From an uncultured Aquimarina sp. (GTDB lineage: Bacteria > Bacteroidota > Bacteroidia > Flavobacteriales > Flavobacteriaceae), in assembly GCA_947503835.1 (NCBI GenBank), contig CANNFM010000007.1, forward strand, positions 62,001 to 126,000: a DNA stretch of 64,000 nucleotides. The letters are read 5' to 3'. The position numbers and the translations under genes are program-made. Shown here in pieces: positions 8,774 to 15,489 of this stretch (position 1 is the first letter of the stretch; the number at the start of each line of letters is the position of its first letter). The notes beneath the pieces are model-generated. The model made no database searches. It saw only the letters and a program-made list of their open reading frames with translations, and was not told where the DNA came from.

Positions 8774-8936
8774 CAGAAATTTCGGTATCGTTTTGTTGGT
8801 TTATTTTTTGTGTCAATGCTTTTAACCGTGCCGCCCTAGCCTCTTTCTCTTTTCTAAGTTTATTCTTTTTGCGATTCATCAGCTTGGTATGTTTCGCTTT
8901 GTTCTGGGTATTTTTTTCTTTTCCTTTTTTTGCCAT
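8766..8936 (-). CDS. Small lysine-rich basic protein upstream of YchJ-like gene
   Basis: A 56-residue protein if started at the ATG at 8936; an alternative start seven codons upstream adds a non-basic stretch. The first ~40 residues are extremely rich in Lys/Arg (MAKKGKEKNTQNKAKH, NRKKNKLRKEKEARAAR), suggesting a nucleic-acid- or ribosome-binding peptide. No family was recognised. It overlaps the YchJ-like gene by eight bases, and that overlap argues that it is a real gene rather than chance. Confidence 0.6.
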   Translation of the reverse strand: MAKKGKEKNTQNKAKHTKLMNRKKNKLRKEKEARAARLKALTQKINQQNDTEISDE

Positions 8937-9002
8937 ATGGTATGCACTAAGTATCACAACCTACAAATATAGTATGATCCATCTAATATTAAGAAGTTTT
9001 CT

Positions 9003-9195
9003 TGCTCTCCCTTCGAGTAACCTCAGGGTTCGTTTACTTTTAGGTTTGTATTGAGGACTGAGGCACTCGAAGTCCGCTCTCACCCTTCGAGTAACCTCAG
9101 TGATCGCTTACTTTTAGATTTGTATTGAGGACTGAGGCTCTCGAAGTCCGCTCTCACCCTTCGAGTAACCTCAGGGTTCGTTTAGGGTTCGTGAT
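9003..9195. repeat. 74-bp tandem array of the dispersed repeat, copy 4
   Basis: Two full units and a third partial unit. The landmark cttcgagtaacctcag occurs at 9011, 9085 and 9159, giving a period of exactly 74 bp. Each full unit is an inverted repeat: left arm cttcgagtaacctcag, a loop of about 30 bp, right arm ctgaggcactcgaag (or with ctct). The array ends with a doubled gggttcg. There are no unique spacers, which rules out a CRISPR array. It fills the gap between the small basic protein gene and the next minus-strand gene. Confidence 0.85.
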
Positions 9196-9204
9196 TGTTA
9201 TTTT

Positions 9205-9387
9205 CTAGTAATGCTTAAAAGAAGTGAGATGAAGTTTTACATCTTCCATTGTTCCTTTGGTGACTATATAATCCTGTCCCATCAAATTAATTTTGCATTG
9301 ACCTTCTTGTTCACATAAGGCCGAAATATGATTGGGGTTAATATAATGTACTTTGCCTTTATTGTCTGTAAATTCCATGAATTCCAT
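9205..9387 (-). CDS. Small hypothetical protein
   Basis: A 60-residue protein starting at ATG 9387, which opens MEFMEFTDNKG; a TTG two codons further upstream is less likely. The sequence has the pattern of a compact beta-strand/helix domain (KVHYINPNHISALCEQEG ... INLMGQDYIVTKGTMEDV). The layout is vaguely like FlbD-type or LytTR-like small sheets, but no family can be assigned. It sits alone between two repeat copies. The ordered hydrophobic pattern suggests it is a real gene. Confidence 0.55.
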   Translation of the reverse strand: MEFMEFTDNKGKVHYINPNHISALCEQEGQCKINLMGQDYIVTKGTMEDVKLHLTSFKHY

Positions 9388-9502
9388 AATCAAGATGTTT
9401 TTAGATTTATACTTAACTTATTTACAGTTAAGATACTAAATACCCTTGAAATCTCCTAGGCGAAATTATGATTCATATCAACTTTAGGGAATACAATTAT
9501 TG

Positions 9503-9532
9503 CTCGCCCTTCGAGAACCTCAGGGTTCGTCA
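9503..9532. repeat. Dispersed palindromic intergenic repeat, short copy 5
   Basis: A single half-element, cgcccttcgagaacctcagg followed by gttcg, just beyond the stop of the glycosyltransferase gene. This copy shows the core without its inverted partner. Confidence 0.65.
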
Positions 9533-9570
9533 TAGTCTCATTGGGAGCTTAATCGAAACAACGTATTACA

Positions 9571-11031
9571 TTAAGATGAAACCACGACCACTTGTTCAGT
9601 AAGCTGGGCCGAAGGATTAACCTGTGGTTCTTCGAGTTGTTTTTTGGGTAAATCGCGTGTTAACCAACCGCTTCTACCAGCTGTAGCTATAGCATAAGGA
9701 GTTATCCAAAATAAGGTAAAGGCATAGAAGATGCTATAAGGATACGCCCAAAGTGACTCTGATACGCTATGTTTTTTAGCATAAAATAACGCTTGTATAC
9801 TCGAAAATATTAATATACTTACCAATGTAGAACTAAGAAATAATAACGGATACGTACAGATAAAGAATACCATTACTATCATTGCAGGATAGGCCATCGT
9901 CATTTTTAACCATTGGTTTAACAGTAGTATTCTGGTACCAGTTTTTGATCCTTCTCTAAAATTTTTGAAGGCAAATTTACTCATCGCAATATTCTCTCGA
10001 ATATTACTTCTTTCCCAACGGATAAACATTTTATATAAGTTCTTGTACCGCTCAGGAATATTAGTATATACATAGGCTTTGCGTTGAAACAGTACATTAT
10101 ACCCTTGTTTTAAAATCATATTGGTCATTGCGCGGTCCTCACCTATTTTTGATACTTGCCCCATAAACGTTTGACTAATCCATTCTTCAAGGCAATTAAA
10201 AACGGCTTCTTTACGATATGCAGACAAGGCTCCCGGGGTACACAGCACAGAACCTAATGTACTTTGTGCAGAACGTATAAATTCAAAACTAAAAGCAAAA
10301 CTTACATTTAGCATACGCGGAATCAACGCTTTTTCTCTATTTAAAACCCGAACATTTCCTGCTACCGCTCCGCATTTGTCATTAACAACAAAAGGAGTTG
10401 CCATAATGCGTAAGGTATCTTTTTTGACTATAGAATCACTATCTACGGTGATAAACACATCTCCGGTTGCCAAATTGAACCCACGGTATAAGGCATGTCT
10501 TTTACCTTTGTTTTCGGGTTGTTGATAAATCGCAACACGATCACCCAGTTCGTCTTTAGCTTTTTTCATCCATTGCCAGGTATTGTCCTGACTTCCGTCA
10601 TCGATAGAAATGATTTGTAATTTATCTTCTGGATAATCGCTTTCTGCAAGACTAATTAAAGTTTTATACACCAGTTCTCCTTCATTATATGCAGGTACGA
10701 TCACGGTACATAGAGGTAATTGCTCATCAGATACAGCATCAATGGTTTTATAGCGTAGATATAGTACCAATATGTAGATGATAAAACTAATCTTAATGGT
10801 CAATAGCGAGAGCCCTGTTACCATCAATGCAATTCCCCATGGGGTATTCATTCTTTCTAAATGGATTTCTTCGAAATACGGTTGTAAGAAATAAAACAAA
10901 GATGCAGCACCAAATAGCAGTAGAAATGTTGCTATTAATATAAAAGGGGATGAAGCATTTACAATTAGTTTTTCTAAACGATCAATAGATATTGACGTTG
11001 TGGTCGTGTTAACCGATCTGGATTCCTTCAT
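9571..11031 (-). CDS. Membrane glycosyltransferase family 2 (processive polysaccharide synthase type)
   Basis: A 486-residue inner-membrane protein. Two membrane helices (about 28-52 and 65-92) precede the GT2 catalytic domain with TVIVPAYNEGELVYKTL, IISIDDGSQDNTW, the metal-binding VDSDS and the acceptor-site GEDRAM. The RW motif in MFIRWERSN corresponds to the QxxRW region of processive synthases. At least three helices follow (about 375-460). Topology and motifs resemble NodC / hyaluronan / poly-N-acetylglucosamine synthases, so it probably polymerises or extends an extracellular polysaccharide from a UDP-sugar. No partner genes (deacetylase, export channel) are adjacent, and the product cannot be predicted. 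Confidence 0.85.
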   Translation of the reverse strand: MKESRSVNTTTTSISIDRLEKLIVNASSPFILIATFLLLFGAASLFYFLQPYFEEIHLERMNTPWGIALMVTGLSLLTIKISFIIYILVLYLRYKTIDAVSDEQLPLCTVIVPAYNEGELVYKTLISLAESDYPEDKLQIISIDDGSQDNTWQWMKKAKDELGDRVAIYQQPENKGKRHALYRGFNLATGDVFITVDSDSIVKKDTLRIMATPFVVNDKCGAVAGNVRVLNREKALIPRMLNVSFAFSFEFIRSAQSTLGSVLCTPGALSAYRKEAVFNCLEEWISQTFMGQVSKIGEDRAMTNMILKQGYNVLFQRKAYVYTNIPERYKNLYKMFIRWERSNIRENIAMSKFAFKNFREGSKTGTRILLLNQWLKMTMAYPAMIVMVFFICTYPLLFLSSTLVSILIFSSIQALFYAKKHSVSESLWAYPYSIFYAFTLFWITPYAIATAGRSGWLTRDLPKKQLEEPQVNPSAQLTEQVVVVSS

Positions 11032-11186
11032 GAATGTTTTCTTAATTCCTTCTCAGAACTATCAATAGTAGTACCCTTTTTTAAATACTACTGAAAAACA
11101 ACCATTTATGATAATCGACCAATTCTAGGGTGTGTATATTTTACACACTTGGGTGATATTTCCCCACTATTTTCTACAGTTTCCCT

Positions 11187-11307
11187 TGAGTTCGAGAGCC
11201 TCACCCTTCAGATGTCATTGGGGTCTGAGGCACTCGAAGCCCCCCACCCACCGGATCCTCATTGGGGGCTGAGGAAGCCGAGGTTGAGGTTCTCGAAACC
11301 GAAGCCC
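11187..11307. repeat. Dispersed palindromic intergenic repeat, copy 6
   Basis: A well-formed hairpin: ttcgagagcctca at 11191-11203 pairs with tgaggcactcgaa at 11226-11238 (12 of 13 bases). A second decayed unit follows (ggggctgaggaagccgaggt, ttgaggttctcgaaaccgaa). It abuts the stop codon of the GIY-YIG gene at 11308. Confidence 0.8.
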
Positions 11308-11598
11308 CTATTTTATATCACGATATGCCATTGATAAACCTGGTAAAGCCTCCACATCCCCGCGCATTAATGCTTCTTTCTTAGCTCTACTCCAACCTTG
11401 TACTTGTTTCTCTCTATAGAAGGCGGTATCGATACGATTATACTTTTCATAGTATAAAAGCTTTACTGGTAATCGCTTTTTGGTATGGTTGGCTCCTTCC
11501 CCATTTTGGTGTTGTTTTAGCCTTCTACCCAAGTCTTTAGTGCTTCCTGTGTAGTAGCTCCCGTCATAACATTCTAAAATATACATGTAACCTGTCAT
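11308..11598 (-). CDS. GIY-YIG domain protein (UvrC-N/URI-like)
   Basis: A 96-residue protein using the ATG at 11598; the 11 upstream codons read into the repeat side and have no conserved character. The GIY-YIG hallmark is degenerate but clear: [20 protein letters not shown] followed by [20 protein letters not shown], with the catalytic Arg in GRRLKQH and the Glu in [18 protein letters not shown]. These stand-alone single-domain GIY-YIG proteins are very common in Bacteroidetes; they have presumed nuclease activity with no known role. Its 3' end touches one repeat copy and its 5' side faces another. Confidence 0.88.
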   Translation of the reverse strand: MTGYMYILECYDGSYYTGSTKDLGRRLKQHQNGEGANHTKKRLPVKLLYYEKYNRIDTAFYREKQVQGWSRAKKEALMRGDVEALPGLSMAYRDIK

Positions 11599-11660
11599 AG
11601 TACCTACAAGGATAGTACATGTCAGTTTCATTTTCCGGGACTGGGGAATATTTGATCATC

Positions 11661-11870
11661 TGTGGGCTGAGCGTAGCCGACCCTTTGAGTAATCTCAGGA
11701 TCCAAAGGGATTTAATGTGGACTGAGGTACTCGAAGCCCCACTTTCCTCATCGGTAGTCTCAGGGTTCGAGAACCTCACCCTTCGGATTATCATTTGAGG
11801 ACTGAACCCTTCGGGGTATAATTGGGAACTGAGGCAGCGTAGGTTGAGGCTCTCGAAACCGAAGCTCCAT
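11661..11870. repeat. Dispersed palindromic intergenic repeat, compound copy 7
   Basis: Several rearranged arms in ~210 bp: ccctttgagtaatctcagga, ggactgaggtactcgaagcc, ctcagggttcgagaacctca, cccttcggattatcatttga and ggttgaggctctcgaaaccg. This is the largest non-tandem cluster. It lies within the 436-bp gap between the GIY-YIG gene start (11598) and the gene at 12035; the rest of that gap is AT-rich with no further gene seen. Confidence 0.75.
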
Positions 11871-12034
11871 AACACAAACTCATTTTCCTTGATTATAAAG
11901 CATTCAGCCAATTTTTCAGCAGAATACCACAAAATATAACAAGTATTCACTAAATTTATAAAGCACCATATTTTACTACTAATTACCTCGGTAATTGCAT
12001 ATCCGATCTTTGCTGGCCATCAAAAATGATACTT

Positions 12035-12889
12035 ATGAAAGCCACTAAGAATTCTAGAAAATCCCGTACAAAAAGAAGAACTTCAGAAAAATCAGTTTTT
12101 TTTAATAAAGGTGAAGAAGGAGGTTTCTTTTCTCAATTTCAAGAATCAAGGATGCCATTTTTTAATTCTTCCGATGTTTCGGTGGTAGATAATCCCTTAG
12201 TGGGACTTAAAAGAGGTGATGGTTTGGTTTTTGGAACATGGGGATTACGTCCCAGAGTACAGCTACTACAACAACGACTAAATGAAAAAAGTGGCAGTTT
12301 TTTAGTCATAGACGGAATGTTTGGTGCAAAGACAGGTCAAGCTCTTACTTACTTTAAAAGTATACTTGGTACTCAATCCAATACATCCGCTATCGAAACA
12401 CAGGCACTTGAAGGTACCAGTACAGGTTCTGACTTTCCCGGATTTGGTACAGCGTTAGAAATTGTTGATCCACATACAGCGGATGCTCTTCAAAATAATA
12501 CCAAAACGAAATGTGATCCGGATAAAAAAATACCATTTTTCTTGGGCGACGGTGGTGGTATACCACTTCATAGCGAGACAAAAAGTAAGTTTTGTGTAGT
12601 AACACACAGAACAGCAATAGTGAAAGGAACTTTTGATAGAGGAATAAATAATGATACGGAAGCTAGTCTACAACTTACTTGGGAAATTGATAACAAACCA
12701 GAATCAGTTTCTGCGGAACCTATTACACTGAAGAAAAATGGTGTGACTGAAGTCAACGAGGCTTTTACGTTTAGTAACCTTCCAAGAAAATTAAACCTCG
12801 CAAGATTACATTTTATCTATACTCGTAATTCTGAAGGTAAACAACATAATAATTTACATGGCAGTGGAGAGATTTTTAATAAGCCATAA
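12035..12889 (+). CDS. Protein with eCIS-cargo-like N-terminal motif and peptidoglycan-binding-like repeat
   Basis: A 284-residue protein. The ATG at 12035 is preferred over 12026 because the resulting start MKATKN resembles the MRTTTTKN start of the DUF4157 protein. The basic leader is followed by VFFNK, GGFFS and MPFFNSS, which align without gaps over 25 positions with residues 20-44 of the 5939-7873 protein (14 identities). A peptidoglycan-binding_1-like repeat follows (VQLLQQRLNEKSG, VIDGMFGAKTGQALTYFK, about residues 75-115). The C-terminal ~110 residues are beta-rich and unrecognised. There is no DUF4157 domain and no Sec signal. The shared leader suggests the same delivery route as the 5939 protein, by inference. 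Confidence 0.8.
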   Translation: MKATKNSRKSRTKRRTSEKSVFFNKGEEGGFFSQFQESRMPFFNSSDVSVVDNPLVGLKRGDGLVFGTWGLRPRVQLLQQRLNEKSGSFLVIDGMFGAKTGQALTYFKSILGTQSNTSAIETQALEGTSTGSDFPGFGTALEIVDPHTADALQNNTKTKCDPDKKIPFFLGDGGGIPLHSETKSKFCVVTHRTAIVKGTFDRGINNDTEASLQLTWEIDNKPESVSAEPITLKKNGVTEVNEAFTFSNLPRKLNLARLHFIYTRNSEGKQHNNLHGSGEIFNKP

Positions 12890-12998
12890 GATTAAATCCT
12901 TTGACCATCATAACCAGCATATATAAACTTTTTGTACCTTCCTAAATAGGTAATTACCAAAACCTAGAAGTAGTTTAGCCAGACTTATATGATGTACA

Positions 12999-14276
12999 AT
13001 GACTAAAGAGACTGAAAAAGAAACAAAACAACATAGCCAGGAGCTTACAGAGCATTTCTTTAGGAATGAATATGGAAAAATAGTATCGGTAGTCACTCGA
13101 TATCTTGGTACTACTAATGTAGAAACTGCCGAGGATATCGTACAGGAAACCTTACTAAAAGCTGTAGATCATTGGCAACGAAACGGAATCCCAGAAAATC
13201 CACAGGCATGGCTATATACCACTGCAAAAAATCATGCCCTCAATATTTTGAAACGTAAACAGCACAAAATTAAATACGAGTCTGAAGCAAAATTAAAACA
13301 TACTCAAACAGCATTACAGCAGGTAGAATTTTCTAAAGAACAAATTAACGACGAGCAGCTTAAAATGATGTTTGTATGTTGTCATCCTTCTATTTCAGAA
13401 AATTCTCAGATTGCACTGATCCTAAAGATTCTTTGTGGATTTAGTATTACCGAGATTTCTAATGCTTTTTTTACCACTACAGAAACGATAAACAAACGAT
13501 TGGTTAGAGGACGAAAACAACTAAGAGATGCTCAGATCTCTTTTGAAATTCCTAAAAACATCAACGAAAACCTTGATATCGTTCTTAAAACCATTTACCT
13601 ACTATTTAATGAAGGCTATAGCCCTTCGCAACAAAACAAAGTGATACGCTACGACTTATGCCTCGAGGCTATTCGACTTACTGAAATTTTAATACACCAC
13701 AAAAGCATCACACAAAAATCAAATGTGTATGCCCTACTGGCTCTAATGTATCTTAATGCCGCGCGTTTTGATGCCCGAAGTGAGAATGGTATCCTGGTCG
13801 AAATGCATAAGCAAAACAGAGAGCATTGGAACTCTACATTAATCAATAGAGGTATTCATTACCTTAATCAAACGACCAAAGATGGTCATCTTTCTATATA
13901 TCTCATATTGGCTACCATTTCGGGACATCACTGTATTGCCCCGAGCTTTGAAGACACAAACTGGGTAGCCATCCTTACGCTTTATGATAGCTTATTAGAA
14001 CTGCAGGACACCCCATTAGTTCGATTAAACAGAAGTATCCCACTAGCCAAAGTACAAGGCAATACTACAGGCATACTCGAATTACAGGAATTAGAACGTA
14101 CTTCGGATATTGGTAATCATTATCTATTTCATGCCACCCTGGCAGAATTTTATATACAAGAAAACAGTACTGCTAAGGCCCGGGAATGTTTGCAAAAGGC
14201 CATTTCATTGTCTACCAATACACGGGATGTTGAACAATTAGAAAAAAAATTACACAAAATTGTCCCTATTGCATAA
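12999..14276 (+). CDS. ECF RNA polymerase sigma factor with C-terminal TPR-like extension (ECF42-like)
   Basis: A 425-residue protein. Sigma region 2 (about 25-95) has YLGTTNVETAEDIVQETLLK and NPQAWLYTTAKNHALNILKR; region 4 (about 125-180) has FSITEISNAFFTTTETINKR. A ~240-residue helical extension follows, containing LYLLFNEGYSP-type (here YLLFNEGYSPSQQNK) and LNRSIPLAKVQG blocks. This extension and the adjacent DGPF/YCII gene are the hallmarks of group ECF42 sigma factors, in which the C-terminal TPR-like part is needed for activity and the DGPF gene is the usual target. No anti-sigma gene is present, which is normal for this group. Confidence 0.9.
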   Translation: MTKETEKETKQHSQELTEHFFRNEYGKIVSVVTRYLGTTNVETAEDIVQETLLKAVDHWQRNGIPENPQAWLYTTAKNHALNILKRKQHKIKYESEAKLKHTQTALQQVEFSKEQINDEQLKMMFVCCHPSISENSQIALILKILCGFSITEISNAFFTTTETINKRLVRGRKQLRDAQISFEIPKNINENLDIVLKTIYLLFNEGYSPSQQNKVIRYDLCLEAIRLTEILIHHKSITQKSNVYALLALMYLNAARFDARSENGILVEMHKQNREHWNSTLINRGIHYLNQTTKDGHLSIYLILATISGHHCIAPSFEDTNWVAILTLYDSLLELQDTPLVRLNRSIPLAKVQGNTTGILELQELERTSDIGNHYLFHATLAEFYIQENSTAKARECLQKAISLSTNTRDVEQLEKKLHKIVPIA

Positions 14277-14317
14277 ACTCGATTGTTGTAAGGGTATAAA
14301 TGATTAAAAAATAAACG

Positions 14318-14674
14318 ATGAAAGAATTTATGTTATTTATTAGAAGCGAGGAAGAACCAAAGGCAGACCTTTCTCCTGAGCAGTTACAACAACACATCGA
14401 AAAAGTGGGTGGCTACATCAAAGGATTAATGGAAGAAGGACGAATGAAATCTGCGCAACCTCTAGAGATGGAAGGCCGTATTCTATCTTATAAAAACGGA
14501 AAGATTATCGATGGTCCATACAATGAAACCAAAGAAATTATCTCTGGTTACTATCATCTATTAGCCAAAGATCTTGATGAAGCCATTGAAATTACTAAAC
14601 AAGACCCAAGATTCGAAGAAGGAATTTGGCGTATCGAGGTTCGACCGATTAAAAGAGTTGAAGGCATTAATTAA
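14318..14674 (+). CDS. YCII-related / DGPF domain protein
   Basis: A 118-residue protein of the YciI/DGPF family (ferredoxin-like dimeric fold). It has MLFIRSEEEP near the start, the name-giving motif as IIDGPYNETKEIISGYY (Phe replaced by Tyr), and the ending EVRPI. It lies 41 bp after the ECF42-like sigma factor on the same strand, the pairing known from ECF42 systems, where the DGPF gene is a likely regulon member. Its own enzymatic function is unknown. A terminator hairpin follows at 14710. Confidence 0.88.
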   Translation: MKEFMLFIRSEEEPKADLSPEQLQQHIEKVGGYIKGLMEEGRMKSAQPLEMEGRILSYKNGKIIDGPYNETKEIISGYYHLLAKDLDEAIEITKQDPRFEEGIWRIEVRPIKRVEGIN

Positions 14675-14709
14675 AACCATCTGGTAAACCTAAATCATAC
14701 ACTATAAAA

Positions 14710-14747
14710 ATCCCCGTAATCTTATCTGATTAACGGGGATAATTTTT
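14710..14747 (+). terminator. Rho-independent terminator after the sigma factor/DGPF operon
   Basis: Near-perfect inverted repeat atccccgtaatc ... gattaacggggat with a short loop, flanked by A-rich and T-rich runs (aattttt). It lies 36 bp beyond the DGPF stop. Confidence 0.8.
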
Positions 14748-14790
14748 AGCAGAATAAGAGTTCTATATAAGAATTAGACTAAGGAAAACC

Positions 14791-14940
14791 GTCAAATCGA
14801 GTGATTTTTCGCAATGACCTCTCGACTTTGCTCGAGGGGGCAATAGAAAAATTGTATCGAGATTCGGTTTTTCAACCAAAAAATCACTATTCTCGATACA
14901 ATCCTCCTTTGTCGGATTACTCGAATTGACGTGATTTTTT
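14791..14940. repeat. 150-bp nested palindromic element
   Basis: An outer inverted repeat (gtcaaatcga at 14791-14800, tcgaattgac at 14931-14940, one mismatch) encloses an inner perfect 12-bp pair (attgtatcgaga at 14851-14862, tctcgatacaat at 14891-14902) and a small ctcgactttgctcgag dyad. It is unlike the repeat family at 4.7-11.9 kb. Sequences beginning gtcaattcgagtgatttttc are, as far as I recall, common intergenic elements in marine flavobacteria, but no other copy occurs here. Confidence 0.7.
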
Positions 14941-15009
14941 TATACCGAACTCATATTAAAGTTACAAAGGTCTCAAGGTATAACAATGAGCACTTAGACT
15001 CTGGTTACA

Positions 15010-15171
15010 TCAAATGAAATAAAGACATCTCCACCTCTCGCAAACTTGCTCTGGATTGTTACAATCTGCATCTACAACACATTCTACTCCCCAATATTGT
15101 CCTTTAATGCGTTGCTGTTGCTCTTTGTTGAGTTTTGTAACTCCTTCTAAATTTAAAATGCTGTGTAACAT
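15010..15171 (-). CDS. Cys-rich ribosomally made peptide precursor with conserved leader
   Basis: A 53-codon gene read directly from the minus strand. The leader MLHSILNLEGVTKLNKEQQQ ends before RIKGQYWG; the core has four Cys (C31, C37, C44, C49) and an aromatic end CLYFI. The leader matches that of the peptide gene at 51398 (ML-x-SILNLEGV, then L-x-K, then EQQ-x-IK). Bacteroidetes natural-product or bacteriocin-like precursors have this type of leader with a cleavage site after a Gly-containing motif. The Cys pattern suggests disulfides or maturation. No maturase or peptidase-ABC transporter is adjacent. It points away from the divergently placed 7TM-DISM regulator. Confidence 0.75.
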   Translation of the reverse strand: MLHSILNLEGVTKLNKEQQQRIKGQYWGVECVVDADCNNPEQVCERWRCLYFI

Positions 15172-15489
15172 AGTTTACTTATGTATTGATTAATATACCT
15201 GATAAACGAAATATTTTGTTTTTTATGTATTAAAAACCAATACTTTAACAACGATTTTTGTTAAATCTGAATGCTGTGTTAAAACTTCAAAACTTATATA
15301 TTCTCAGTCTCTTCATTGCATCATCGAACCTCCAAAAACTAAAACCTCTTAAAAATTACTTAATATTTAGAAAAACATCATTAGATACGTCCTCATTTTC
15401 GAGTAATGTTTGTATGTTTAACGAACGTTTTTTGATTAAACGCATATCCTTAAACATTAGCAATATTGATTATATAGTACCCTTAGATA
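15172..15489. other. Divergent intergenic region, no further gene seen
   Basis: A 318-bp AT-rich gap between the peptide gene (minus) and the 7TM-DISM regulator (plus), so it should carry both promoters. An open frame at 15258-15515 runs through it into the next gene, but it has no credible protein character. A poly-T stretch (ttttgttttttatg) lies near 15210. Confidence 0.5.

Noticed and set aside
8743..9054. Phe-rich plus-strand open frame
   Set aside because: Antisense to the Lys-rich basic protein; its Phe/Ser runs are the mirror of AAA/AAG codons.
9003..9195. Possible CRISPR array
   Set aside because: The period is 74 bp without unique spacers and each unit is itself a palindrome; no cas genes are present.
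11149..11334. Open frame over the repeat at 11187
   Set aside because: It is entirely repeat sequence and overlaps the end of the GIY-YIG gene.
11564..11950. 128-codon minus-strand open frame
   Set aside because: It covers the compound repeat copy and has no ordered hydrophobic pattern.
12026..12034. Earlier ATG (12026) of the cargo-like protein
   Set aside because: The 12035 start gives an N-terminus that resembles its partner; the extra MIL has no counterpart.
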